A stretch of DNA of 37,120 bases from a virus: positions 1 to 37,120 of the IMG/VR virus record IMGVR_UViG_3300033233_000096, one strand, 5' to 3'. The translations under genes were made by a program, and so were the position numbers. This document shows, piece by piece, positions 8,361 through 16,413 of this stretch. Below the pieces are notes generated by a model. That model did not search any database. It had not been told where the DNA came from and saw only the letters and a list, made by a program, of their open reading frames with translations. The first letter of the stretch is position 1. Each line of letters begins with the position of its first letter.

Positions 8361-8524
8361 TAGTTTGGCCTCACTTCTTTTGATCCACACTTTGGACATT
8401 CCTCACCAAAGTTTTCTTCTGTTATCTTTGAAGATTTCCCACAGGCCTCACAGAAGATCGTCTTCATATCAGCATCTTTTGTCTTCCTCTTCTGTGCCTC
8501 TTCCAAGTGCATAAGTACACCCAT
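8360..8524 (-). CDS. Small zinc-ribbon protein with KTKD linker
   Basis: A 54-aa gene between tube and chaperone. The protein reads MGVLMHLEEAQKRKTKDADM and then two CxxC pairs: FCEACGK and ECPKCGS, spaced about 18 residues apart. That predicts a single zinc ribbon. AAAGGAG lies about 8 nt before ATG 8524. The stop shares a base with the chaperone start (TAATG). The N-terminal LMHLEEAQ..K.KDA segment recurs in the protein at 23329-24255. Function is unknown; its position suggests a role in tail assembly or regulation. Confidence 0.75.
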   Translation of the reverse strand: MGVLMHLEEAQKRKTKDADMKTIFCEACGKSSKITEENFGEECPKCGSKEVRPN

Positions 8525-8536
8525 GATAGTTCTCCT

Positions 8537-8977
8537 TTATGCCGTCAGGCTCTGAATGTCTGCTGCCATGAGCGTCCATGTAACCATCTGACCGTGTGAC
8601 TGATAGACCTTATCAGGAACCTTCTGGAAACTCATGCCCAGGAGCAAATGTGAAGTGCCGTCAGCTGTATTGCGAAGGGTTGCGCCCATCTGTGCCCACT
8701 GGTCAGCCGGTGCAACCATAAGAGCGTTGTAAGCAGCAAGAAGCCACCGATGGACATTCGAGGTCTGCTGGCACTGTATCTGGATGCTTCCATTGCTTCC
8801 TGCGATCTTGCTCACCATCACTGACCCGTCAGCAGCCACATCATGGGCGGTCTTGTCAGTAGCCATGGTCACTGTTACCTGCCCAACGCCTTTCCCATCA
8901 AAGGAATAGGCACCCAGTTCAGGATGGGCCACTGCACCTGAAAGGTCAAGAAATGAATAGGTAGTATGCTTTGCCAT
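8537..8977 (-). CDS. Tail tube protein, DUF3277
   Basis: A 146-aa protein. MAKHTTYSFLDLSGAVAHPELGAYSFDGKGVGQVTVTMATDKTAHDVAADGSVMVSKIAG is the DUF3277 pattern (N-terminal YSF.D...A, then a D.T.hdva.dG.vm.SkiaG strand pair). Members follow the DUF3383 sheath and form the inner tube. It has AAAGGAG at a good distance from ATG 8977. Confidence 0.9.
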   Translation of the reverse strand: MAKHTTYSFLDLSGAVAHPELGAYSFDGKGVGQVTVTMATDKTAHDVAADGSVMVSKIAGSNGSIQIQCQQTSNVHRWLLAAYNALMVAPADQWAQMGATLRNTADGTSHLLLGMSFQKVPDKVYQSHGQMVTWTLMAADIQSLTA

Positions 8978-8998
8978 TGTCTTCTCCTTTTCTTATGT

Positions 8999-10114
8999 TT
9001 AGCGATTAACGTACACGCCGATGAGCACGCTGTGGATTGCGCCAGCTTCCTTCACTGCTATGTAGATGGGAGGAGACTTGCGCAGTTGCCGATCTGCATC
9101 ACTCTGGGTGGAAAGAGCAGCAGCCTGAACAAGATACCCATTAGGCAGGAAGTCGCCATTGTTCAGGTTGAGGATAGCATTGCCAGTCCACTGACCGGCA
9201 CCAAGGAACCCTATGACCTGAGCAATATCACATGCCTGGTTGCAAGCATGGATGATCTGGTTAATGCCAGCTTCTGTCTGGGGAACTTTCGGATTGCCAT
9301 AGAGAAGATCCATGACATTAAGCTGAATGTTATTCTTCAGCATGTCAAGGTTGATGATCTCATCGAAGAACTGCCCATTGGCCATCTTCCCCTGCTCGAA
9401 AATGTTATAGTAGTTACCATAGGAGAGATACAAGTTTCCATTGTTCCCTTCGATGGTAGCAAGGTCAGTTGCTGATATTGCGTCTGTCAGCACACCAACC
9501 TCATTCTTGAACTTCAGGGTATAGGCAGAGTTTGCTAGGCCGGTGTTTGCTCCCATGGCATATCCCAGTATAGCAGCAATGGCATAGAGAGACTGTGTGG
9601 AATACTGCCCAATGGTACGGCTGAACCCTGCATCCTTGAGATACTCCATGACGTTTCCAGCAACGCCATTGAGCACAGCAGCATCAGCAGTTGTGTAGCC
9701 ATAGATGCTGGTGGGCTCTGCTGTTTCTATCCAAAGAGCTATTTCCTTGTGGTCAGCAGTCACTGCACCAGTAGCCATGACAGCATACCACTCAGAACTT
9801 TCTGCACGGCATGCCTGGATAGCTTCAAGGATAGACTCTCCAGCATCTATCATGCCAATCCAAACATACATGGGAGCAGGAGTCTGAGCAAAATACAGAG
9901 CAGCTGCTATGTATTCAGGATCAGTGGTGAGGAAGCCATCAGCCACCATGTCATCGACTGATGCGTACTTCTGAAGACGATCTCCCACAGCAATATGAGC
10001 ACTGGGACCAACAATCAGAAGCTGATTGAAGGTTGCTCTTGGTGCTGCCAAGGGACTTACATATACAACTACTTGTACCAAACTGTCTAAACTGAACGTG
10101 GTAGGTGCGGCCAT
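8999..10114 (-). CDS. Tail sheath protein, DUF3383
   Basis: A 371-aa contractile sheath subunit. The N-terminus has LDSLVQVVVYVSPLAAPRATFNQLLIVG (about 9-36), followed by RLQKYASVDDMVADGFLTTDPEYIAAALYFAQTP, the standard sheath N-terminal segment, and later the GYTTADAAVLNG and AMGANTGLANSAYTLKFK regions. The C-terminus ends in short strands (IHSVLIGVYVNR) suited to linking subunits. GGAGG precedes ATG 10114. Confidence 0.93.
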   Translation of the reverse strand: MAAPTTFSLDSLVQVVVYVSPLAAPRATFNQLLIVGPSAHIAVGDRLQKYASVDDMVADGFLTTDPEYIAAALYFAQTPAPMYVWIGMIDAGESILEAIQACRAESSEWYAVMATGAVTADHKEIALWIETAEPTSIYGYTTADAAVLNGVAGNVMEYLKDAGFSRTIGQYSTQSLYAIAAILGYAMGANTGLANSAYTLKFKNEVGVLTDAISATDLATIEGNNGNLYLSYGNYYNIFEQGKMANGQFFDEIINLDMLKNNIQLNVMDLLYGNPKVPQTEAGINQIIHACNQACDIAQVIGFLGAGQWTGNAILNLNNGDFLPNGYLVQAAALSTQSDADRQLRKSPPIYIAVKEAGAIHSVLIGVYVNR

Positions 10115-10126
10115 GGTATGTCCTCC

Positions 10127-10714
10127 TTATTCTATTGTAGTAATAATTGGTGAACCGTTCTCACCTTGTAGGTTAATTTCAGCACTTGCAATTGACTTCC
10201 CTGTGGTCTGGATTATTACAAGCTCATTGAAGAGCATTGTAAGGTCTTGTCTCTCCCACCATTGTTCCTCAAACTTCTCTGGCATACGCCTTGGCGTGGG
10301 TACATCAGGTATCAAATATACATTACTTCTTGCAAGAATGTCATGATACTCTTGAAGGAATATTTTGTTCTTTATGATTCGGATATTGTCATATGAATTG
10401 GGACCATACACTTCCCAATTGATTGAATTGACAATTGTGAATCCTGTCTCTGATAGATTGTTTTCAGTATCAGTCTGTGTTATAACATCTTCACGCTGAC
10501 GGTTATAAGGATTATCAATCTCAAAGCATTGAAGGAATATAACATCTTCAGTTATCTTCCAAGCCGGTGAACCTTTCTGTGGCCATGCTATTCTTACTTT
10601 ATAGGAAGAGGCATCAAGAGCAGGACCAGGAACCATACTCAGCCCAAGCATCTGCATGGTTATAGTCTGGAAGAGAACATTCAACTGAGCAAGTGTCAGG
10701 ATAGTATCAGCCAT
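10127..10714 (-). CDS. Neck/tail terminator-like protein (LIC_12616 family)
   Basis: A 195-aa protein. Visible features are VRIAWPQKGSPAWKITEDVIFLQCFEIDNPYNRQRED (about 44-80), NSINWEVYGPNSYDNIRIIKNKIF (about 97-120), and WWERQDLTMLFNEL (about 155-168). This is the pattern of the LIC_12616 family that lies just before the sheath gene in such phages and is placed at the head-tail neck. It overlaps the previous gene by 8 bases. Confidence 0.75.
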   Translation of the reverse strand: MADTILTLAQLNVLFQTITMQMLGLSMVPGPALDASSYKVRIAWPQKGSPAWKITEDVIFLQCFEIDNPYNRQREDVITQTDTENNLSETGFTIVNSINWEVYGPNSYDNIRIIKNKIFLQEYHDILARSNVYLIPDVPTPRRMPEKFEEQWWERQDLTMLFNELVIIQTTGKSIASAEINLQGENGSPIITTIE

Positions 10715-11189
10715 TATCTTTCACCACATATATTATAGCTTTGCGCATCTGAGCTGTATCTATCAAAGGCCGATCTGAACCTTTTGCTACTATTGTTCTC
10801 TCAGTATTAGGTGCCCACCCATTTCTTGGATCATCAAACCAAGCTCTTGCTGCATTCTGACCGATCATTCCAGCACGCTTTAAGTGCATCTTAGCTTGTG
10901 CTGGCTTTTTATCAAGGAGACTCTTTACAGCCTCTCCTAGCTCTGCTGTTATGGCTTCTTTGTTCTCTTTTGCTTCTAAGGCTGGTTCAATCACTGGTCT
11001 CTTAGGTATTCCCTTCAGCTGACTACCATTTGTATGTATATAGAGCAACTGAGCATTATTAACTGGCTCACCTTTCCTTGATGCTTTCTCTTCTGGAATG
11101 CCTACATATACTTGCATCTTGGCTATCTCCTTGAGAAGATCACCAAGAGGTTTACCATTATCTTGCTTCTTGACAGTAGTTTTAATCAC
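10707..11189 (-). CDS. Neck/minor tail protein, HK97 gp10-like
   Basis: A 160-aa protein with the layout of head-tail joining proteins. It reads MQVYVGIPEEKASRKGEPVNNAQLLYIHTNGS, IPKRPVIEPALEAKE, AGMIGQNAARAWFDD, and a C-terminal RPLIDTAQMRKAIIYVV. The "RP...P" and "PLIDTGQ(M/L)" blocks are shared by HK97 gp10-like and virion morphogenesis proteins. It sits between connector proteins and the terminator, as expected. Confidence 0.75.
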   Translation of the reverse strand: MIKTTVKKQDNGKPLGDLLKEIAKMQVYVGIPEEKASRKGEPVNNAQLLYIHTNGSQLKGIPKRPVIEPALEAKENKEAITAELGEAVKSLLDKKPAQAKMHLKRAGMIGQNAARAWFDDPRNGWAPNTERTIVAKGSDRPLIDTAQMRKAIIYVVKDNG

Positions 11190-11547
11190 CAGCAGTCCTC
11201 ACTCCAATGGCCTTATAGTATCCAAACTTTGAATAATCTTTTATCCAATGGATGCTATAGACCACTCCAAAATAATCTACACTATCAGAAGTTCCAGAGC
11301 CACTAACAGCATTGCGACTCATGTATATTGGCTTGGTTGAATAGAAAGTAAAAGCTTCTTTAACACGTTCAGCCTCAGGTAAAAGTTCATGCTCCTTGGC
11401 AGTGGAAGGAAGAACAACGCCCACCATAGGTATTACTTCAGGCATACCTTCCTGCCATCCCCCAAGCGCAAACTTGCCATTGCTCCGAGTCACAGTGAAC
11501 TTGGAAGCAAAGAGAGGATTCAAAATCATGCGCCCTATCTGCATCAT
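11182..11547 (-). CDS. Head-tail connector region protein of unknown family
   Basis: A 121-aa protein starting MMQIGRMILNPLFASKFTVTRSNGKFALGGWQEG. It has a VVLPSTAKEHELLPEAERVKEAFTFYST segment and a C-terminal VDYFGVVYSIHWIKDYSKFGYYKAIGVR. ATG 11547 overlaps the previous stop (ATGA). A longer in-frame reading back to 11619 would lie inside the DUF4054 gene. I do not recognise a named family. Length and position suggest a neck or stopper protein. Confidence 0.6.
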   Translation of the reverse strand: MMQIGRMILNPLFASKFTVTRSNGKFALGGWQEGMPEVIPMVGVVLPSTAKEHELLPEAERVKEAFTFYSTKPIYMSRNAVSGSGTSDSVDYFGVVYSIHWIKDYSKFGYYKAIGVRTAGD

Positions 11548-11918
11548 AATTGCATACCGCATCCACCAATCATTCTGGCCATACGAATATATTGCTGGCC
11601 ATAGGTGGTAAGGTTCCACTGACCAGCTTTGTCTTCAATAGTAGAAGAGGTATCAAAGCCAGCACTAACATCACCAACAGACTGGTTGCTGATAAGACCT
11701 GAACCTTGTCCTGGAGCACCTGCTTGATTGTTCTTTGCTAAGGTAATAAAATGGGCCAGGACAAGAGACATCCCTTGAGTATAAAGTGTTGTCCACTTTA
11801 CCTCACTGACATAAGCACTAGCAACAGACTCCCAGAATGTCATTACAGCATCTGGATAGTCTACCTTGCTAGCAAATTCAGGGAAGCTCTTTCGGAATGC
11901 CTCTTTGTCCATGGCCAT
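11544..11918 (-). CDS. Head-tail adaptor, DUF4054
   Basis: A 124-aa helical protein: DKEAFRKSFPEFASKVDYPDAVMTFWESVASAYVSE, then MSLVLAHFITLAKN, then GQGSGLISNQSVGDVSAGFDT, and TTYGQQYIRMARMIGGCGMQL. This order of FR..FPEF, AHf..L and the final TtYGqqY..L.r is the DUF4054 signature, a connector that docks on the portal ring. AGGAG precedes ATG 11918. Confidence 0.88.
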   Translation of the reverse strand: MAMDKEAFRKSFPEFASKVDYPDAVMTFWESVASAYVSEVKWTTLYTQGMSLVLAHFITLAKNNQAGAPGQGSGLISNQSVGDVSAGFDTSSTIEDKAGQWNLTTYGQQYIRMARMIGGCGMQL

Positions 11919-11921
11919 GGT

Positions 11922-12299
11922 TTACTCCTGCACTTTCTGTACAGCTGCCTCTTCAGCAGCCTTGTTAAGCATCTCAGCCTCTTCTTTGGCCTCAGCTATG
12001 ATGGCCTCAGCCTCTTCTTTGGCCTCAGCTATGATGGCCTCAGCCTCTTCTTTGGCAGCTGATACAATCTTCTTGGCTTCAGCTGAAACAGCTTTGCCAT
12101 TCTCCTTTACTACTGCTTCCTTCTTGGTACCTGAGATGGTGATGTTGCCACTCTCGATGTGAGCCTTGACAAACCAGTCATCAAGTACCTCAGAAGGGAT
12201 TACAATGCCAAGACCAGAAGGGATGACATGATCATATGATCCCTTCTTTCCTTTCATCTTGACAATGAGTTTTTGTTTCACATCATACTTGTTAGCCAT
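11922..12299 (-). CDS. Head-neck region protein with alanine/glutamate coiled-coil repeats
   Basis: A 125-aa protein. Residues 1-60 form a small beta-rich domain (VIPSGLGIVIPSEVLDDWFVKAHIESGNITI) often seen downstream of capsid genes. From about residue 75 on the chain is a charged helix with an 11-residue unit (EAIIAEAKEEA) repeated, encoded by a 33-bp tandem repeat. Near-identical repeat DNA suggests recent expansion. GGAGG precedes ATG 12299. Exact function is unknown. Confidence 0.65.
   Translation of the reverse strand: MANKYDVKQKLIVKMKGKKGSYDHVIPSGLGIVIPSEVLDDWFVKAHIESGNITISGTKKEAVVKENGKAVSAEAKKIVSAAKEEAEAIIAEAKEEAEAIIAEAKEEAEMLNKAAEEAAVQKVQE
11973..12057. repeat. 33-bp tandem repeat, about 2.6 copies, in the 11922-12299 gene
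   Basis: The phrase CTCAGCCTCTTCTTTGGC recurs at 11973, 12006 and 12039, exactly 33 bp apart. Copies are almost identical, and the last is truncated by a switch to GGCAGC. It encodes 11-residue units in a helix and stays in frame, so copy number can vary without breaking the gene. Confidence 0.9.
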
Positions 12300-12310
12300 G
12301 GGTCATCCTC

Positions 12311-13306
12311 CTAGATGCCGTCTGCATACTGCATGGTCTCAGGATACACCAGCTCAAGACAGCCAAGCCGTCCAAAGTAGGTGGTCAGTTGGAAGATGCC
12401 ACGATATTCGAGCGGAGTCCTTTGAAGAGGAACCATCGGATATCGGACACGCTCACGGTCCTTGGTGTAAGCAACCATGCGCTGGGTGGAACCGGCACCA
12501 CGGGATTCAAGCCACTTCACCGGAAGTATCTCCAGCTTCCGTCCGTTGATCTTGAGAGACAGGCTGTTGTCTTCAAGGTAAGAGAGGATAGACTTGTCAG
12601 CAAATCCGCTCACCTTCTGGCTCACGATGTATGCGAACTGCGTTGGCGGCAAGAGCAGCCGGTCAGGGCAAACAGCATAACCAGCAGCAGCCCAGGTTGT
12701 ATTGAGAAGAGTATTGACATCGGTGAGGATCTCATCAGGGGTCTTGTTAGCCCAGAATGTCGGCCCAGCAGCACCAGCAGCCACAGAACCGGTAGTGACA
12801 TCAGTGCGATTGAGCAGACCATACCGGCCAAGTTCATCATCACCAATGTACACCATTTCATCGATGTCCATCTGGTGCTTCAGCTGAAGGCCGGTGAGCT
12901 TCTGAACGTCAATGGGACGGCCAAGCCGCATTGCGCTTTCCAGTTCAGGGATGGTGTATGACACTTCCATGCCCCACAAGAACAAGGGCTGGGGAGTCTT
13001 TGCGATGTCCAGCTGGATGCCGGTGATGGACTTGGTATCTTTGCCGATCCATGACTTGCCACCAGGCTTGGTGCCACCAGCAGCTGCGAATGCAGAATTG
13101 GTGAAGCTCGAAGACTCATCAGCAATGCTGACGTCTTCCCGCAGGTCAATGTCCCTGCTCCAGGTTACTGAAACGAGCGGAGCGTGCATGGTCTGATCCA
13201 GACGCTCAAGCTCTCCGATCAGGAATGCGCCGGTGCTGTCGATGGTACGAGCATCGAAAGTCATCAGGCTATCCTTTGTGAATCCTCTTTTCTTGATCAC
13301 GTGCAT
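12311..13306 (-). CDS. Major capsid protein, DUF2184
   Basis: A 331-aa protein with the DUF2184 capsid pattern: DARTIDSTGAFLIGELERLDQTMHAPLVSVTWSRDIDLRE near the N-terminus. It continues with IQLDIAKTPQPLFLWGMEVSYTIPELESAMRLGRPID and a C-terminal RMVAYTKDRERVRYPMVPLQRTPLEYRG followed by TTYFGRLGCLELVYPETMQYADGI. It builds the icosahedral head. ATG 13306 is chosen because GGAGGGAG lies just upstream. An extension to 13351 overlaps the previous gene. Confidence 0.92.
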   Translation of the reverse strand: MHVIKKRGFTKDSLMTFDARTIDSTGAFLIGELERLDQTMHAPLVSVTWSRDIDLREDVSIADESSSFTNSAFAAAGGTKPGGKSWIGKDTKSITGIQLDIAKTPQPLFLWGMEVSYTIPELESAMRLGRPIDVQKLTGLQLKHQMDIDEMVYIGDDELGRYGLLNRTDVTTGSVAAGAAGPTFWANKTPDEILTDVNTLLNTTWAAAGYAVCPDRLLLPPTQFAYIVSQKVSGFADKSILSYLEDNSLSLKINGRKLEILPVKWLESRGAGSTQRMVAYTKDRERVRYPMVPLQRTPLEYRGIFQLTTYFGRLGCLELVYPETMQYADGI

Positions 13307-13319
13307 TTGATCTCCCTCC

Positions 13320-13829
13320 TTACCTTTCAATGTTGTACGAGACTTCGACAATCCCGTTTGCGTCTGCTGCTCCCATGAAGAAGCAATTGGTCACTGCAAT
13401 GTTATTGCCAGCATCTGCTCCTTCAAAAATCTCACCGATGGCATTTCCACCAGCAGTGTTGATACAGACATAGACCTGACCGCCCTTAGAGGCTGTAACA
13501 CCAGCAAAGTCCACCATGATATATCCACGCTTCAGGATATCACAAGGAAGCTCTTTGTTCGGAACACCAGCAGCACCAAGAGCAGAGCCAGCAGCAGTTG
13601 TCTCCTGTACGGGGTATGGCCTTGCAATGAAGCCATAGATGTCCCCAACAGCAGCAGCAGCTGGAAGTGTCCTGACCTTCCCAGACACCATCTTTGTCAG
13701 AGTACCGTACAGCACAGGAGGATAATTCTGGTCGATGATCTCCTGCTGGAGTGATGCCTCAGATACCCTGTTGACCATACCAGGGAATCCTGCAGGCATC
13801 CTTGTGACGTATGCATTTCCGAGTGTCAT
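13320..13829 (-). CDS. Head decoration / structural cement protein
   Basis: A 169-aa beta-rich protein: GNAYVTRMPAGFPGMVNRVSEAS at the N-terminus, a GDIYGFIARPYPVQE segment, LKRGYIMVDFAGVTASKGGQVYVC, and a final ADANGIVEVSYNIER. This is the order found in the DUF2190-like/structural cement proteins encoded between protease and capsid genes, which lock capsid subunits from outside. It has an AAAGGAGGG ribosome site. Confidence 0.8.
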   Translation of the reverse strand: MTLGNAYVTRMPAGFPGMVNRVSEASLQQEIIDQNYPPVLYGTLTKMVSGKVRTLPAAAAVGDIYGFIARPYPVQETTAAGSALGAAGVPNKELPCDILKRGYIMVDFAGVTASKGGQVYVCINTAGGNAIGEIFEGADAGNNIAVTNCFFMGAADANGIVEVSYNIER

Positions 13830-13831
13830 GT

Positions 13832-15085
13832 TTACTTCCCTCCTTTTCTGGCATCCCAGAACTTTTTGTTAGCATCATTGATGCTTGAAACGGAAACTGC
13901 ACCTCTCATAATGTCAGAGGTTTTGTGTTGGACGTTCTGCTTGCTGCCGATCTTCATGACCTCAGATGCACCGATGAAGGCAACATCCATGGACTTGCAG
14001 TCCATCGTCAGGAAGTCTGCTGGATGGCCCATAAGGAAAGGAAGGATAGCAGCCTTGCCATCTTCCGTCTTATAGGCAGCATCAAGGGACTTGCGCTTGA
14101 GCAGGCAGATGCTTTCATCAAAGGTCTTCTTGCTCATGGACTTGACAGTATCCATGGTGGGCCGGGAAAGGTCAGGTGCCAGAATCGAAGACCGATACAT
14201 GACTTCCTGGAGGATAGGAGCAGCATCTTTAGACTTGCCAAAAGGCTTGTCTTTCTCCTCTTCTTCCTCAGCGTCTTCTGTCTCCTTCTTCTTTTTCTTG
14301 GCAGCTTCTTCCTCTTCCTCAGCGTCTTCTGTCTCCTTCTTCTTTTTCTTGGCAGCTTCTTCCTCTTCCTCTTCCACAGCATCCTTGAACATCTTAACCA
14401 GAGAGGCCACTGATCCTTCGATCTTGTCAAGCCTCTGGTCAACCGTCAAGGAGGCATCCTTCACCAGTCCAAGGTCTTTGACCTCATCACTGGTAAGGGA
14501 TTTGAAAAATGCCTTCAGCTTCTCTTTCATACTCCCTCCTTTTTCGTCTTTTGTTTTTGCGTCGTGAATTGCACATAAGCTGCCACAGCGTCCTCGATCT
14601 ACCAGAGCAATATGATTGCCCCTTATGTTCATCTGCTTTCCCTTTCCTGGTGATGTTTCCACATAGTCTGCATCATAGCCATTGCTGATCTCTTTAATCT
14701 TTCCTGACATCACATCATCAATAGTCTGTCTTTCCATGATGAGTAAATCAGCTATAAGGGAATCAGCCTCAAGCCCACTACCACGCCGTACATTCTGTGC
14801 ATGGCCCTTAGACAACTCACTCCAATTGTCTGGGGTTACTGCATCTTCAGGATGATGCATGGTGATGGGCTTGCCCTCGAAAGAGGCAATGGCATCTGCA
14901 TTGAATACTTCCTCAGCATCCCGTGTTATGATGATAGCTCCACGAGCGTCTGCTGTGATAGGCACTTCTCCTTCATAATAGGTTTGGTCACCAGTACGAG
15001 CAATGGGAACATTCCTGCAGATCAGGAATCCCTCTGGGGTGAGTGACTTATTCTTGCTTATATCAACCTTAGTATGAAAGAGCAT
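13832..15085 (-). CDS. DUF2213 protein, likely prohead protease joined to a scaffold-like region
   Basis: A 417-aa protein. Residues 1-165 match DUF2213: EGFLICRNVPIARTGDQTYYEGE, ASFEGKPITMHHPEDAVTPDNW, KEISNGYDADYVETSPGKGKQ, and GNHIALVDRGRCGSLCAIHD. Members lie next to capsid genes and are taken to be capsid maturation proteases. After a linker (AKTKDEKGGSM) the chain becomes highly charged. It includes two 17-residue repeats (AAKKKKKETEDAEEEEE) and then a helical tail, as in scaffold or assembly domains. No separate scaffold gene is seen, so both jobs may lie in one polypeptide. The protease role is inferred. Confidence 0.78.
   Translation of the reverse strand: MLFHTKVDISKNKSLTPEGFLICRNVPIARTGDQTYYEGEVPITADARGAIIITRDAEEVFNADAIASFEGKPITMHHPEDAVTPDNWSELSKGHAQNVRRGSGLEADSLIADLLIMERQTIDDVMSGKIKEISNGYDADYVETSPGKGKQMNIRGNHIALVDRGRCGSLCAIHDAKTKDEKGGSMKEKLKAFFKSLTSDEVKDLGLVKDASLTVDQRLDKIEGSVASLVKMFKDAVEEEEEEAAKKKKKETEDAEEEEEAAKKKKKETEDAEEEEEKDKPFGKSKDAAPILQEVMYRSSILAPDLSRPTMDTVKSMSKKTFDESICLLKRKSLDAAYKTEDGKAAILPFLMGHPADFLTMDCKSMDVAFIGASEVMKIGSKQNVQHKTSDIMRGAVSVSSINDANKKFWDARKGGK
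14262..14363. repeat. 51-bp tandem repeat, two copies, inside the DUF2213 gene
   Basis: CAGCGTCTTCTGTCTCC recurs at 14269 and 14320, exactly 51 bp apart, with the intervening TTCTTCTTTTTCTTGGCAGC shared. Each unit encodes 17 residues of alternating lysine and glutamate runs. The copies look identical over the compared stretch, so the duplication is recent. Confidence 0.9.
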
Positions 15086-15103
15086 GGCGCCGGTCCTCGT
15101 TGT

Positions 15104-15577
15104 TTACTGCTTGATGTAGGTTACTGTGCCAACAACCGCAGAGCTTGTACCGGTAGTGGTTGAGCATAGCGTCTTAGCGCTGGGAACCTTTGCAATCGTA
15201 CCGCCATATCCAATAGCCACATTCGTACCAATGGCAGAGGTTACGCCGACAGTATGGGTAACATCAGCAGCACCAGTATCACAATGGGTGGTGGTGGTGG
15301 TACCACTTACGAGTTTGAACGTTGTCAGCGTTGTGGTGCCAGTAAGATATGCTGTCAGATTGCAGATGTAAATGGACTTAGCAGCAGTCAAGGCCACCAC
15401 ACTTGAGGTGGTATTTGTACCTGTACTGAAAATGGCACTGCTTTTTGCCGCACTAGGATTGCTGCACGGGTCAGCTGCAATCGGATAGATAACAACAGTA
15501 TCCGAAGGACCAGCCAGCGCACTGAATACTGCCACTACAAGAATCAACATCATTGCTAAAACACCGATCTTCTTCAT
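15104..15577 (-). CDS. Predicted exported protein of unknown function
   Basis: A 157-aa protein with a clear Sec signal: MKKIGVLAMMLILVVAVFSALA, then GPSDTVV. The rest is threonine/serine/alanine-rich with four cysteines (DPCSN, YICNL, HCDTG, TLCST), enough for disulfides outside the cytoplasm. ATG 15577 has AAAGGAGG 8 nt upstream; the GTG six bases earlier is too close. Encoded between fibre-like and protease/capsid genes, it does not resemble a known virion protein. It may be a cell-surface moron. Confidence 0.6.
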   Translation of the reverse strand: MKKIGVLAMMLILVVAVFSALAGPSDTVVIYPIAADPCSNPSAAKSSAIFSTGTNTTSSVVALTAAKSIYICNLTAYLTGTTTLTTFKLVSGTTTTTHCDTGAADVTHTVGVTSAIGTNVAIGYGGTIAKVPSAKTLCSTTTGTSSAVVGTVTYIKQ

Positions 15578-15603
15578 GTTCACTTCCTCCTTTGGGGTTT
15601 ATA

Positions 15604-16413
15604 TTATGGGACAACTGGTATATCCAGAATGTCCTCGATGAGTGAAAACTCAACTCCACCAGCTTGTGTCAATTTATACTTCTCTCCATCCTTATAGAGT
15701 GCTACAGCATAAAGGCCATCACAAGGAACAGCATCATCAGTATCAGCTGTCATGAAGGTGATAGAAAGAATTGACATGACACCATCAGCATTTGCACTGA
15801 TTACTCCATCAATAGGCCCAAGCTCATAGGTAGTATCATCAAGGTTTAGCTTGATGCCCATCTTCGCTGTGTATGCTGATATGTCTTTTGCTACACCTCC
15901 TTCCTTTATCTCCCATGAGAATGTTCTATGTTCTCCTTTTGCTATCTTTATGGGAAGGAACTCAGCTTCCATTCCTGGGAGAGAGATTACTGAATAAAGA
16001 AGACCAAGGAAAGATCCATTAACATCTGCCTTAGATGCTATAATAGTTGCTGGCAATCTGACATCATCATCTTGTAATGGACTGCCGAGGGCGAGGAGGG
16101 TGGATTCTTTGGCAACTCCAATATCCACCTGGCAGGTCTCGGCGAAATATTTTGTGCTCGCGCTCACATAGGCCCACGATACGGTATCAGATGCGGCCAG
16201 CGTGGCCAGTTCTCCGGCGGTAAGCTCTACATAGTGCATCTCTGTGTCGGCATCGTAGACCAGCGGGTTGGTCCAGTTCCCGCCTGTGTCAACATCGTTC
16301 ACGATCTTCCGTGCGGCTTCCCCGTGCTTGGACGTTGCGAAGTCATCAAGGGTGCCGATGAATCCTTTAATACGGCGATGGGCCGCGTCTGCGGTGAGAA
16401 GTATAGTTTTCAT
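15604..16413 (-). CDS. Fibre/baseplate-upper-like protein, apparent chimera
   Basis: A 269-aa protein starting MKTILLTADAAHRRIKGFIGTLDDF. Residues 1 to about 110 are encoded by GC-richer DNA. From about residue 113 (LGSPLQDDDVRL onward) the DNA returns to the AT-richer style of the phage. The C-terminal half, EAEFLPIKIAKGEHRTFSWEIKEGGVAKDISAYTAKMGI, resembles the Ig-like N-terminal domain of upper baseplate (BppU/DUF2479-like) proteins. ATG 16413 overlaps the previous stop (ATGA). Probably an adsorption-related structural protein. Confidence 0.5.
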   Translation of the reverse strand: MKTILLTADAAHRRIKGFIGTLDDFATSKHGEAARKIVNDVDTGGNWTNPLVYDADTEMHYVELTAGELATLAASDTVSWAYVSASTKYFAETCQVDIGVAKESTLLALGSPLQDDDVRLPATIIASKADVNGSFLGLLYSVISLPGMEAEFLPIKIAKGEHRTFSWEIKEGGVAKDISAYTAKMGIKLNLDDTTYELGPIDGVISANADGVMSILSITFMTADTDDAVPCDGLYAVALYKDGEKYKLTQAGGVEFSLIEDILDIPVVP

